From Stappia sp. 28M-7 (GTDB lineage: Bacteria > Pseudomonadota > Alphaproteobacteria > Rhizobiales > Stappiaceae): a DNA stretch of 64,000 nucleotides. The DNA is taken from assembly GCF_014252955.1 (NCBI RefSeq), contig NZ_JACMIA010000001.1:682001-746000 (forward strand), in the 5' to 3' direction. This document shows, one piece after another, positions 17,168-25,852 of the stretch. The notes beneath the pieces were generated by a model. It saw only the letters and a list, made by a program, of their open reading frames with translations, did not search any database and had not been told where the DNA came from. The translations under genes were made by a program, and so were the position numbers. How positions within the stretch are numbered: position 1 is the first letter of the stretch; each line of letters starts with the position of its first letter.

Positions 17168-18055
17168 ATGAAGACGGAACAGCCCGACTACGGCGGCTCA
17201 ATGGCCGCGGTCCAGTACCACTACGATGTCAGCCGCGATTTCTACCGCCTGTGGCTCGACGAGTCGCTCACCTACTCCAGCGCCCTGTGGGAGGGCGAGG
17301 ACGACACGCTGGCCGCCGCCCAGCAGCGCAAGATCGACCATCACCTGCGCGAAGCCCGGGCGGACAAGGCGGAATCCCTGCTCGACGTCGGGTGCGGCTG
17401 GGGCGCGCTGGTGCGCAAGGCCAGCAGCTATTCCGGCCTGAAGCGGATCGTCGGCCTGACGCTGAGCGAGGACCAGGCGGACAATGTGCGCAGTTTCGGC
17501 ATCCCGCAGATCGAGGTGCGCCTCGAGAGCTGGACCCAGCACAAGCCGGACCGGCCCTATGACAGCATCATCTCGGTCGGCGCCTTCGAGCATTTCGCCA
17601 AGCCCGAGGACAGCCGCGAGGTGAAGATCGAGACCTATCGCGACTTCTTCGCCACCTGTTCCAAGTGGCTGACGCCGGGCGGACGCATGTCGCTGCAGAC
17701 CTTCGTCTACGGCACCATGCGCAACGAGGAAGCCAGCCAGTTCATCAACGAGGAGATCTTCCCCGCCGCCGACCTGCCGCGGCTGGACGAGATCGCCGCG
17801 GCGGCGGACGGGGTGATGGAGGTGACCTATCTGGTCAACCACCGCCTGCACTACGCCCGCACCTATGATGCGTGGGCGCGCAACCTGCGCCGGCGTCGCG
17901 ACGAGGCGGTGAAGCTGGTCGGCGAGACCGTCACCGAGCGCTACGAGCGCTATCTCAAGCAGACCTCCATCGGCTTCTACACGGGCAAGATCGGCCTGCT
18001 GCGTATTTCGCTGCGCCCGACCGATCGCCCGGTTTCCGAAACCTCGAGGATGTGA
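17168..18055 (+). CDS. SAM-dependent methyltransferase, cyclopropane-fatty-acid synthase family
   Basis: A 295-aa protein similar to the catalytic domain of CFA/mycolic-acid methyltransferases: AVQYHYDVSRDFYRLWLDES, then SLTYSSALW, SAM motif I LLDVGCGWGALV (residues about 71-82), and SVGAFEHFAKPED, which corresponds to the substrate/bicarbonate site region. It lacks the N-terminal extension of housekeeping Cfa enzymes and so resembles the short CmaA/PcaA type that acts on acyl-ACP. The ATG at 17168 has GAGGGCAG before it; an ATG at 17153 overlapping the ACP stop would add five residues. Following a desaturase, it probably cyclopropanates or methylates the double bond. Confidence 0.85.
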   Translation: MKTEQPDYGGSMAAVQYHYDVSRDFYRLWLDESLTYSSALWEGEDDTLAAAQQRKIDHHLREARADKAESLLDVGCGWGALVRKASSYSGLKRIVGLTLSEDQADNVRSFGIPQIEVRLESWTQHKPDRPYDSIISVGAFEHFAKPEDSREVKIETYRDFFATCSKWLTPGGRMSLQTFVYGTMRNEEASQFINEEIFPAADLPRLDEIAAAADGVMEVTYLVNHRLHYARTYDAWARNLRRRRDEAVKLVGETVTERYERYLKQTSIGFYTGKIGLLRISLRPTDRPVSETSRM

Positions 18056-18198
18056 GTGGAGCCGGGTCGGCGCTTCTCGCCGGCCCGCCACCCGCATCGG
18101 AAACACTACCGGCGGCGCGTGCGCGTGCCGCCGGACGCCGAAGGCTTGCCGTCTTCTTGCCCGCCCAGCGACAGGGACCAGCAACAGGGAACCGTGCC

Positions 18199-19491
18199 AT
18201 GACCGTCACCGCCCCAGCAGCAGAAACCCAGGCAGGCAGCGTTGCTGCCCGCGTGCCGGCCGGCCAGGACATCGTCTTCAACCCGCTCGATCCGGCGTTT
18301 CGTGCAGATCCCTATCCGGTCTATGCGCGCCTGCGCCGCGAGGCTCCGATCCTGCGCACCAAGGGCACGCTAATCCTGTCGCGCTATGAGGACGTGCTTG
18401 CCGTCATGCGCAGCCGCAAGTTCAGCGTCCGCCTGATCCCCGACACGGTGGTCAAGCAGGCCGCCCGTCTGCGGTTCGAGGACTACGGCCAGATGCTGCG
18501 CTTCCTGCAGACCTCCATCGTCTTCACCGACAATCCCGAGCACATGCGCCTGCGCCGGCTGGTCAACCAGGCCTATTCCAACGAGGCGATCAACGCTCTC
18601 CTGCCGGTGCTGACCGACCGGATCGAGCGCCTGCTCGCGGCCCATGCCGCCCGTGGCGGTTGCGACATCATGGCGGACGTCGCCGTGCCGCTGCCCATCG
18701 ACATCCTGTGCGACTGGATGGCGGTGGATGACGAGGCCCGCCCCGGCATTGCCGAGAAGGTCCATGCGGTGCGCTACCTGCTCGACCCGGGCATGATGAA
18801 CCGCTCCGCCTTCCAGAAGGCGGCAAGCAGCATGCGCGAGCTGACCGGCTATTTCGGCGAGCACGCCGCCCGCATCCGCAAGTCGGGCAAGGACACGATC
18901 ATCGCGAGGCTCTGCGAGGCGCAGGTCGATGGCGCGGGCCTGACGGAGGAGGAGATCGCCTTCGCCTGCGTCATGTCTTTTGTCGCCGGGACCGAGACGA
19001 CCCAGTGCCTCATCGGCAATCTCGTCGATGCCATCCTCGATCACCGCGAAAAGTTCGAGGCGCTGGGCGATGACCCGGCCTCGATCCGCTCCGCGATCGA
19101 GGAAGTCACCCGCTACGAGACGCCGCTGCAGTTCACCAAGCGCCTTGCCGTTGAGGATTGCACGGTCGGCGGCATCGACATCTCCGCCGGCGAGCAAATC
19201 CTGCTCTGCCTCGGCTCGGCCAATCGCGACGGCGAGGTCTTCGAGGCCCCCGACGAGCTGCGCTTCGACCGCAAGGGAACCGCTCATATCGGCTTCGGCT
19301 TCGGCATGCATTCCTGCCTCGGCGCACTGCTCGCCCGTGTCCAGGGCGATGCCTTCCTCAAGGTGCTGCTGAACGGCTACGGCGATTTCGAGCGCGTCGA
19401 TCCCGAGCGCCGCTGGCAGGCCAACAGCCTGATCCTGCGCGGCCCTGAGCGGCTGGACATCCGCTTCTCCACGCAACGGGGGACAGCGTGA
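18199..19491 (+). CDS. Cytochrome P450
   Basis: A 430-aa soluble bacterial P450. The heme loop is FGFGMHSCLG with Cys373 as the axial ligand. The I-helix oxygen-binding motif is FVAGTETTQ and the K-helix ExxR is in EEVTRYE. No membrane anchor is present, so it needs ferredoxin partners, which are not in the window. The gap of 143 bp before it has no other gene. Its stop overlaps the thioesterase start (GTGA). In this cluster it presumably oxidises the acyl chain or the amino acid part, probably while carrier-bound. Confidence 0.92.
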   Translation: MTVTAPAAETQAGSVAARVPAGQDIVFNPLDPAFRADPYPVYARLRREAPILRTKGTLILSRYEDVLAVMRSRKFSVRLIPDTVVKQAARLRFEDYGQMLRFLQTSIVFTDNPEHMRLRRLVNQAYSNEAINALLPVLTDRIERLLAAHAARGGCDIMADVAVPLPIDILCDWMAVDDEARPGIAEKVHAVRYLLDPGMMNRSAFQKAASSMRELTGYFGEHAARIRKSGKDTIIARLCEAQVDGAGLTEEEIAFACVMSFVAGTETTQCLIGNLVDAILDHREKFEALGDDPASIRSAIEEVTRYETPLQFTKRLAVEDCTVGGIDISAGEQILLCLGSANRDGEVFEAPDELRFDRKGTAHIGFGFGMHSCLGALLARVQGDAFLKVLLNGYGDFERVDPERRWQANSLILRGPERLDIRFSTQRGTA

Positions 19492-20318
19492 GCGCGAGGG
19501 CTGAAATCTTTGCCAGCGACCGCGCGCGGGCGGCGGTCGATCTCTACGTGTTCCACCATGCCGGTGGCAGCCGCCACTCGTTTGCGGCCTGGCAGTCGAA
19601 GTTTCCCGCGGAAGTCGCGCTGCACCGGGTGCAGCTTCCCGGCCGCACGGCGGAGACCTGCCACGTCCTGCCAAAATGGGCCGGTGCCCTGGTCCCCGGC
19701 CTTGTCCGCAACTTCCTGAAATCCCGCGCGGGATCCCGGCGGCCTTTCGTCTTCTACGGTCACAGCTTAGGTGCGCTGATCGCCTTCGAGCTGACCCGCT
19801 TCCTCCGGCTGATCGGCGAGGACATGCCCGCCGGCCTCGTCGTCGCCAGTCGCCGCGCGCCCCATTGCCAGCTCAGCCACGGCGAGCTGTTCAGCCTTCC
19901 CGATGATGAGCTGGTTGCCGCGCTCCATCGCCTTGGCGGCGTGCCGGAGCATATGCGCGGCAAGGAGGACTGGCTGCGTCAGGTGCTGCCCGTCATTCGC
20001 GCCGACCTGCAGCTGTCCGACATCTATCGCTATGCCGGCCAGCCGCCGCTCGACTGCCCGATGCTGGCGGTGAAGGGCTCCGACGATCCGATCATGTCGC
20101 TGCGCGAGCTCATCGAGTGGTCGGCCCACACCACCGGCAGTTTCACCTGCGGCGAGCTGCCGGGCGCGCATTTCTTCGATGCCGACGGGACGCGCCGCCT
20201 TGAGGCGATCCTCATCAGGACCCTGGCCCGCTGGGCCGAATTCGAACCCGCGGGCACGTCCGCCCGCCCCATGCCCCTTCCGGAGGAGAGACCATGCTGG
20301 ACAAGAGCCGGGATCTGA
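19488..20318 (+). CDS. Type II thioesterase
   Basis: An alpha/beta hydrolase of 276 aa resembling editing thioesterases of NRPS/PKS clusters. Seen are the N-terminal FHHAGGSRHSFAAWQ, LPGR, the nucleophile elbow GHSLG with Ser93, a later Asp in KGSDDPIM and a His in GAHFF, which complete the triad. It starts with GTG coupled to the P450 stop. Its 3' end overlaps the FAAL gene by 25 bp. The expected role is clearing stalled acyl or aminoacyl groups from the carrier proteins; product release is also possible because the NRPS lacks a thioesterase domain. Confidence 0.87.
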   Translation: MSARAEIFASDRARAAVDLYVFHHAGGSRHSFAAWQSKFPAEVALHRVQLPGRTAETCHVLPKWAGALVPGLVRNFLKSRAGSRRPFVFYGHSLGALIAFELTRFLRLIGEDMPAGLVVASRRAPHCQLSHGELFSLPDDELVAALHRLGGVPEHMRGKEDWLRQVLPVIRADLQLSDIYRYAGQPPLDCPMLAVKGSDDPIMSLRELIEWSAHTTGSFTCGELPGAHFFDADGTRRLEAILIRTLARWAEFEPAGTSARPMPLPEERPCWTRAGI

Positions 20319-22093
20319 GCAGCGTCAGCGTTCCCACCCTTTGGGGGCTCCTCGATTCCTACGCGGCCGCGCGGCCGGACGACCGGGCCTTCCTCTATCT
20401 CGGCCCGGAGAATGTCGAGCAGGAGGCGCTGACCTATGCCGAGCTGCACCGGCTGGCGCGCATCTACGGCCAGCGGCTGCGGCAGCACACACGCCCCGGC
20501 GACCGGGCGATCCTGATGTTCCCGACCGGCCTTGCCTTCGTCGTCGCCTTCTTCGCCTGCCATTTCGCCGGCGTCGTGCCGGTGCCGATGGTGCCTCTCA
20601 AGGGCTCGCGCCTGCGCAACACGGTGCATGCCATCGCCGAGAACGCGGCCGCTGCCGTCGTCTTCAGCAATCTCGACCAGGCTTCGCTCGTTCACGCCCA
20701 GCTGAGCCCGCTGCCGAGCTACCGGGACGCCACCTTCATTGCCATCGATCTCGATGAAGGCGGGCCTGCGCCGACCGCCGACCCGCATGAGGCGCTGCCG
20801 CACGAACTCGCCTTCATCCAGTACACGTCCGGCTCCACCTCGGTGCCGCGCGGCGTGATGGTCAGCCATGCCAATCTCGCCGCCAACCTGGAGATGATGG
20901 CCGAGGCCTTTGGCAACGACGACAATCCGACCTATGTCGGCTGGGCGCCGCTCTATCACGACATGGGGCTGATCGCGAACGTGCTGGAGCCCTTCTATCT
21001 CGGCACGTTCTGCATCCTGATGTCCCCCAATCTGTTCGCCCACCGGCCCTGGCTGTGGCCGAAGGCGATCAGCGATTATCGCGCGGTGGTCAGCGGCGGG
21101 CCGAACTACGCCTACGACCTGTGCATCGAGCGCCGCGACCTGATCATTGATGCCGGCCTCGACCTGTCGTCGTGGAAGCTTGCGTTCAACAGCGCCGAGC
21201 CGGTGCGCGCCGGCACCCTGCAGCGCTTCACCGAGGCCTTTTCCGGCATCGGCTTCCGTCCCGAGACTTTCTACCCCTGCTTCGGCATGGCGGAGGCGAC
21301 GCTGCTGATCACCGGCGGCAGCCGGAGTGAGGTGCCGATCCTGCGGCCGGTGAGCCGGGTAGGGCTGGCGCGGGGCGCGGCCGTCGCACCGAGCGACGAG
21401 AAGGACGAGACGCAGGCGATCGGCTGCGGCAGGGCGCTACGCGACGAGACGCTGCGCATCGTCGATCCGGAGACCTTCGACGCCATGCCCGATGGCGAGA
21501 TCGGCGAGATCTGGGTCGCCGGCCCGCATGTGCCGCTCGGATATTTCGACAATGAGGAGGTCTCGCAGCGCACCTTCCATGCCCGCATTGCCGGCGAGGA
21601 AGACGGCGAGCGCTATCTTCGCACCGGCGACCTCGGCTTCGTGCTGGAGGGCGAGCTCTATGTCACGGGCCGCCACAAGGACCTGATCATCGTCCGCGGC
21701 CACAACGTCTACCCGCAGGATATCGAATATGTGGCGGAGCGTGCCTGGCCGGGCCTGAAGAACAATTCCGGCGCAGCCTTCGCGGTCGAGGATCCCGACA
21801 GCGGCATTCAGACGCTGGTGCTCGCCCAGGAAGTGCGGATCGGCAACCGCCAGTCGATCGATATCGACGCGGCGACGCGGGCGATCCGCCAGGAGATCCT
21901 GCGCGAGGCCGATGTCACCTTCCACAAGATCATCCTGCTGGAGCCGGGCTCGATCCCCAAGACCTCGAGCGGCAAGATCCGCCGGGCCGAGACCCGCAAG
22001 CGCTACCTAGACGAGACGCTCGCGATCCTTGCCCGCCGGCCGTCCCAGGCTGCCGAGGCCGAACCGGCAAAGGCGGCGAGCGGCGACGACTGA
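20294..22093 (+). CDS. Fatty acyl-AMP ligase (FAAL)
   Basis: A 599-aa adenylate-forming enzyme of the FadD32/FAAL group. It has the ATP loop YTSGSTSVPRGVMVSHANL (about residues 176-194), the FAAL-typical GWAPLYHDMGLI, FNSAEPVRAGT, YPCFGMAEATL, and the hinge and C-terminal region GDLGFVLEGELYVTGRHKDLIIVRGHNVYPQDIE. The C-terminal lysine lies in KTSSGKIRR. FAALs activate a fatty acid as acyl-AMP and pass it to a carrier protein rather than CoA; the likely partner is the ACP encoded upstream. Overlap with the thioesterase gene suggests coupled translation. A strong terminator follows. Confidence 0.92.
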   Translation: MLDKSRDLSSVSVPTLWGLLDSYAAARPDDRAFLYLGPENVEQEALTYAELHRLARIYGQRLRQHTRPGDRAILMFPTGLAFVVAFFACHFAGVVPVPMVPLKGSRLRNTVHAIAENAAAAVVFSNLDQASLVHAQLSPLPSYRDATFIAIDLDEGGPAPTADPHEALPHELAFIQYTSGSTSVPRGVMVSHANLAANLEMMAEAFGNDDNPTYVGWAPLYHDMGLIANVLEPFYLGTFCILMSPNLFAHRPWLWPKAISDYRAVVSGGPNYAYDLCIERRDLIIDAGLDLSSWKLAFNSAEPVRAGTLQRFTEAFSGIGFRPETFYPCFGMAEATLLITGGSRSEVPILRPVSRVGLARGAAVAPSDEKDETQAIGCGRALRDETLRIVDPETFDAMPDGEIGEIWVAGPHVPLGYFDNEEVSQRTFHARIAGEEDGERYLRTGDLGFVLEGELYVTGRHKDLIIVRGHNVYPQDIEYVAERAWPGLKNNSGAAFAVEDPDSGIQTLVLAQEVRIGNRQSIDIDAATRAIRQEILREADVTFHKIILLEPGSIPKTSSGKIRRAETRKRYLDETLAILARRPSQAAEAEPAKAASGDD

Positions 22094-22099
22094 CCGAAT

Positions 22100-22141
22100 G
22101 CGGACCGGGCCGGCAAGGCCCGTCCGGTCCGCGGATTTTTT
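22100..22141 (+). terminator. Strong Rho-independent terminator inside the biosynthetic cluster
   Basis: GCGGACCGG (22100-22108) pairs with CCGGTCCGC (22124-22132) over an inner GGCC/GGCC stem, followed by GGATTTTTT. It separates the desaturase-to-FAAL operon from the downstream hotdog-to-LnmK operon, so the cluster is probably at least two transcripts. Confidence 0.85.
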
Positions 22142-22169
22142 GCAAACGTGACGAGGTGAAGACAGGTCC

Positions 22170-22595
22170 ATGTCCGAGGAAAAACTGCCGGTTCTCTCGC
22201 GTGACGAGATTGGAGCAGTGATCGGCAAGACGCCTTTCGCGGTATGGGTCGGGGCGAGCCTCGATACCTATCGCTACGGCGAGGTGGAAATTAGCATTCC
22301 CATGCGCCGCGAGCTGACCCAGCATCACGGCTTCGGCCATGGCGCCATCATCGGGTTTCTGGCCGACAGCGCCTGCGCCTGGGCGGCCGCCTCCGTCGCC
22401 GGCGATGTCGTGACCTCCGAATACAAGCTCAACATGTTCGCTCCCGCCGTCGGCCAGACGCTGGTCGGCCACGGCCAGGTGCTCAATTACGGCGGGCGCC
22501 ATGCCGTCTGCCGCGCCGATGTCTACGCCCTTTCGGGCACGCGCAAGAAGCTGGTGGCGACGGCGCTCGCCACGATCTTCCAGGTCAAGCCGTAA
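22170..22595 (+). CDS. PaaI-type hotdog thioesterase
   Basis: A 141-aa single hotdog domain. The active-site helix reads HHGFGHGAIIGFLADSACAWAA (about residues 51-72), with the HG-x-GHG and Asp typical of PaaI/YdiI acyl-CoA thioesterases, then TSEYKLNMFAPAVGQTLVG. It starts 28 bp after the terminator run. In the cluster it may hydrolyse an acyl-CoA or acyl-carrier intermediate, or release the product. Family call is good; role is inference. Confidence 0.82.
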   Translation: MSEEKLPVLSRDEIGAVIGKTPFAVWVGASLDTYRYGEVEISIPMRRELTQHHGFGHGAIIGFLADSACAWAAASVAGDVVTSEYKLNMFAPAVGQTLVGHGQVLNYGGRHAVCRADVYALSGTRKKLVATALATIFQVKP

Positions 22596-22634
22596 GGCCG
22601 GCCTTCCGACCCACCCCAACCAGGAGTTCGCGTC

Positions 22635-23660
22635 ATGCAGCACGTTGAAAGCACTCTCGGTCCCGATGTCCCGATCGTGGTCTGGTCGCCGCGCGACGGC
22701 GCCCGTTTCAGCCTCGACGAGCTCGCCGCCTATCTTGCCGAGTCCAAGGACCGGATTTCCGCGCAGCTCGATGAAAACGGTGGCGTCCTGCTGCGCGGGT
22801 TCGACTGCGTTCACACGTCCAGCGACTACCAGAAGGTCCTCGACGTGGTCGCGCCCGATCTGATGGACTATGTCGGCGGCACCTCGCCGCGCAAGGTCGT
22901 CAACGGCCGGATCATGACCGCGACCGAGATCCCCGGGTCCTACTCGATCCCGCTGCACCAGGAAATGTCCTACACGGACAATTCGCCCGACCGCATCTCC
23001 TTCTTCTGCGAGCGGCCGCCGGAAGAGGGCGGGCAGACGACCATCGGCGACATGCGCGCGATCACCCGGGCCATCGACCCGAAGGTCCGCGAGCGCTTCG
23101 AGGTCCATGGCGGTGTGCAGCTCTGCCGCAACCTGCCGCTGCCGGAGAAGGTCGCCTCCCGGCCGGGCGTGCCCAAGACCTGGCACGAGGTTTTCGCTAC
23201 CGACCGGCGCGAGGACGCCGAGAAGGTCGCCGCCAAGTCCGGCTGGCGCTACGAGTGGCTGGACGACGGATCGATGCAGCTGTGGCAGGAGGTGCGGCCC
23301 ACCACCCGGCAGCACCCGCGCTCCGGCGACGATGTCTGGTTCAACCAGGTGCACATCTTCTCGCCCGTCTCCGCGCTGAAATGGGCCCGGCTCGACGGCC
23401 GCACCGAGGCCGCCGACCGGTTGGCCCGCGCGCTCGAGGAGGCGCCGCAGCTTCTCGACCACATGCGCTACGGCGACGGCACGGAGATCGCGGCCGAGGA
23501 CGTGCTGCACATCTACGACGTGCTGCTGGAGAACGAGAAGCCGGTGCAGTGGCAGAAGGGCGACGTGCTCGTCCTCGACAACATCCTTGTCGCCCATGGC
23601 CGCAAGCGCTTCTCCGGCGACCGCAGCGTTCTGACCGCGCTGATCCAGCACGCCCACTGA
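22635..23660 (+). CDS. TauD/TfdA-family Fe(II)/2-oxoglutarate dioxygenase (SyrP-like)
   Basis: A 341-aa non-heme iron oxygenase. The metal triad is His108-x-Glu110 (PLHQEMSY) and distal His321 (NILVAHGRKRFSGDRSVL), with the following Arg expected to bind 2-oxoglutarate. Glu in place of Asp in the HxD/E motif and overall length match the SyrP group, which hydroxylates carrier-bound aspartyl residues in NRPS pathways. ENGGVLLRGFD near residue 47 is a family landmark. A typical ribosome site (CAGGAG) precedes the ATG. Hydroxylation of the NRPS-loaded amino acid is the most likely role, unproven. Confidence 0.87.
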   Translation: MQHVESTLGPDVPIVVWSPRDGARFSLDELAAYLAESKDRISAQLDENGGVLLRGFDCVHTSSDYQKVLDVVAPDLMDYVGGTSPRKVVNGRIMTATEIPGSYSIPLHQEMSYTDNSPDRISFFCERPPEEGGQTTIGDMRAITRAIDPKVRERFEVHGGVQLCRNLPLPEKVASRPGVPKTWHEVFATDRREDAEKVAAKSGWRYEWLDDGSMQLWQEVRPTTRQHPRSGDDVWFNQVHIFSPVSALKWARLDGRTEAADRLARALEEAPQLLDHMRYGDGTEIAAEDVLHIYDVLLENEKPVQWQKGDVLVLDNILVAHGRKRFSGDRSVLTALIQHAH

Positions 23661-23675
23661 CCCTCGTGCCCAAGG

Positions 23676-23696
23676 CCCGGCGGCGCGCCCGCCGGG
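23676..23696 (+). other. Intercistronic hairpin
   Basis: An 8-bp GC stem (CCCGGCGG / CCGCCGGG) lies in the 64-bp gap between the dioxygenase and aldolase genes with no T-run after it. It is probably an mRNA-stabilising element or a weak attenuator rather than a terminator. Confidence 0.4.
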
Positions 23697-23724
23697 TCAA
23701 GCCCCATCCGAACGGGAGACAGCC

Positions 23725-24534
23725 ATGCTGAAGACGGTTTCCAGCACAAAATCCGGCGAGGCGCAGGACGAGATGGCCGCCGAGGAGCGGCGCATGCGCG
23801 TCCAGCTTGCCGAGTTCTATCATCTCGTTGCCTATCTCGGCTGGACCGAGATGATCTTCAATCATATTTCCTTGCGTGTTCCGGGGCCCAACCGCCACTA
23901 CCTCGTCAATCCCTTCGGGCTGCACTACGAGGAGATCACGCCGGACAATCTCGTGAAGGTCGACGTCGAGGGCAACCTGGTCGAGCCGTCGGACTATCCG
24001 GCCAACCGGACGGGCTTTGCCCTGCACGGGGCGATCCACGAGGCGCGCGACGACATCCACTGCATCGCCCACACGCACACGACGCCGATTTCCGCGATCG
24101 CGCTGAAGGAAGGCGGCTTCACCTATGACGACTTCTATGGTGCGCAGCTCTTCGGCCGCGTTGGCTACCACGCCTTCGAGGGCGTGACGGTCTTTGCCGA
24201 CGAGCGTCCGCGCATGGTCGCCAGCCTTGGCGACAAGAACGTGCTGGTACTGCGCAACCACGGCATTGCGGTCGGCGAGCGCGACGTGCCGCGCACCTTC
24301 TGGCTGCTCTACAACGCGCAGCGCGCGGCCGAGATCCAGTGCCAGGCCGGCATGCTGCCCGGTGCCAATACCCCTCTCACCGACGAGGTGCGGCTCCGCA
24401 GCGCGGCGGCGGCCGAAGAGCTGGTCGCGGGCGATGCCTTCGCCGCCAAGCTCTTCGACGCGATGGTACGCAAGGTGCGCCGTGATCGTGGTCCGCTCTG
24501 GGCCAGGGATACCGGAACCGACCGGCTCGAATAG
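23725..24534 (+). CDS. Class II aldolase/adducin-family protein
   Basis: A 269-aa protein with the AraD/FucA fold. Visible are WTEMIFNHISLRVPG near residue 40, the zinc-binding HTHTT (IAHTHTTPISAIAL, about residues 112-125), YHAFEGVTVFADE, and LRNHGIAVGERDV with the third metal His. Many members of this branch are found in secondary-metabolite clusters and decarboxylases, where the reaction is unknown. It stands 64 bp after the dioxygenase gene. It might perform a retro-aldol or aldol step on the hydroxylated amino acid, but no specific substrate is shown by the sequence. Confidence 0.82.
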   Translation: MLKTVSSTKSGEAQDEMAAEERRMRVQLAEFYHLVAYLGWTEMIFNHISLRVPGPNRHYLVNPFGLHYEEITPDNLVKVDVEGNLVEPSDYPANRTGFALHGAIHEARDDIHCIAHTHTTPISAIALKEGGFTYDDFYGAQLFGRVGYHAFEGVTVFADERPRMVASLGDKNVLVLRNHGIAVGERDVPRTFWLLYNAQRAAEIQCQAGMLPGANTPLTDEVRLRSAAAAEELVAGDAFAAKLFDAMVRKVRRDRGPLWARDTGTDRLE

Positions 24535-24584
24535 GCGGCGTCCCGCCGGCCTGCCGACCCCGAAATCGCGGAGGATCATGTCCC

Positions 24585-25529
24585 GTGACACTGCAAGAGA
24601 GAAACCGGTCCCGGTCCGGGCCAGGGGTGGCGTCCCACCGGGACCGCGCAACAGGCTGGGCAAGCACCCACCGGGTCCATCTCGGCATGCCGCATCTCGC
24701 CTTCAGCGGCCTGTCGGAGGCATGGCTGCTGAAGGAGCTGGGCCATCGCCACTGGATCCAGCTCGCGCGCATGGCGGAATACGACTTTCCCGACTTCTAT
24801 GACGAGGCCGGGCACACGGTCTATGCCGCGTTCCGCTCCGTGCGGATCGAGGGCGCGCGCTTCGATCTGGCCAAGGAAAACGACACGCTGGTGATCCGCT
24901 CCAGCCTGTTCCGCCTGTCGCGCACCCAGGTGCAGAGCGAGCACCGGCTGAGCATCGGCGGTGCCCTGCTCGGTGTGGTGCGCATGGTCTCGGTCTTCGT
25001 TCACCGCAACGGCCAGACGTCGAACCGGTCGGTGGTCCGCGTCGAGATCCAGGGTCTGCCGCCGGTCTCCGAGGCCAGCAAGCCGAACCTGGCGAACGGC
25101 GGTGTCGACGGCACCTTGTGGGCCTGGGACGAGGGGGCGATCGTTGCCGCCGATCATCGGCCGCAACTGTTCTTCCCCTGTCCCTCGCAGGACTTCAACG
25201 GGGCTGGCTTTCTCTACTTCGCCAATGTCCCGGCCTTCGTGGACCGGGCGGAGTGGAACGTCGATCCGGACTTTGCGCGCAACGCCATCACCCGTTGGCG
25301 CAGCGTCGCCTATCACGCCAATATCGATCCCGGCGAAGCCATCTCCATCGAGCTCGTCGACTTCGAGCGGGACGACCTGTTGTGGCGGCACCGCTGCCGG
25401 GTGACCCGGGCAACTGACGGCAAGCACATGGCGGATGTCCTGAGCGTGCGCAGCCGCGTCGAAGTGGCCGGATCGCGGCGCGTGGCCGCCCGGCAGGAAG
25501 TCGGCTGCGCCGACCGGCCCGACTGTTGA
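24585..25529 (+). CDS. LnmK-like / Pnap_2097-family double-hotdog biosynthetic protein
   Basis: A 314-aa protein resembling the LnmK/Pnap_2097 family. The N-terminal hallmark is RVHLGMPHLAFSGLSEAWLL followed by ELGHRHW (about residues 30-57); the second half has PCPSQDFNGAGFLYFANVPAFVDRAEWN, the start of a second hotdog domain. LnmK in leinamycin synthesis is a methylmalonyl acyltransferase and decarboxylase that loads propionyl onto ACP. The start is GTG at 24585, with GGAGG 9 nt upstream; a nearby ATG at 24578 is in another frame. Whether this protein is an acyltransferase, decarboxylase or dehydratase here is unknown. Confidence 0.62.
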   Translation: MTLQERNRSRSGPGVASHRDRATGWASTHRVHLGMPHLAFSGLSEAWLLKELGHRHWIQLARMAEYDFPDFYDEAGHTVYAAFRSVRIEGARFDLAKENDTLVIRSSLFRLSRTQVQSEHRLSIGGALLGVVRMVSVFVHRNGQTSNRSVVRVEIQGLPPVSEASKPNLANGGVDGTLWAWDEGAIVAADHRPQLFFPCPSQDFNGAGFLYFANVPAFVDRAEWNVDPDFARNAITRWRSVAYHANIDPGEAISIELVDFERDDLLWRHRCRVTRATDGKHMADVLSVRSRVEVAGSRRVAARQEVGCADRPDC

Positions 25530-25852
25530 CCATCTGACGGGACAAGGGCAACCGGGCGAGGAGCGGCCAGGCGAACGGCGCGCTCGCCCGGCAGGGGGTC
25601 TTTGTTCCCATCCAGAAGTTGCATTTCCTGAAATATGGAGTGCGAACAGCGGTTGGTGATAGGGAAAATTTACATCGCCACGTTGTCGTGATACCCCTCT
25701 TCAGATCCTGCATAAGTGCGGAACATCTGTAATCTCAAACTCTTTCAAGAAAAAACCCGTTCAGAGCGCCTGAGGGCCGAATTGATGCCGTCTTGCATCG
25801 CGGTTTCCTACGTCCTGCAGAAGGGTTTGGTTGCGGTCATCGGGAGAAGGGT
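25530..25852 (+). other. Intergenic region before the NRPS gene
   Basis: A 323-bp gap. A 9-bp stem (CCGGGCGAG 25552-25560 / CTCGCCCGG 25583-25591) with a 22-nt arm follows the LnmK-like gene and may end its transcript. The part from about 25610 to 25770 is AT-richer and probably holds the NRPS promoter; I see no confident -35/-10 pair. The NRPS ribosome site is GGGAGAAGGGT just before 25853. Confidence 0.45.

Noticed and set aside
24578-24802. ATG at 24578 as start for the LnmK-like region
   Set aside because: It is in a different frame giving an Arg/Pro-rich product. The ribosome site is only 2 nt away from it but correctly spaced for the GTG at 24585.
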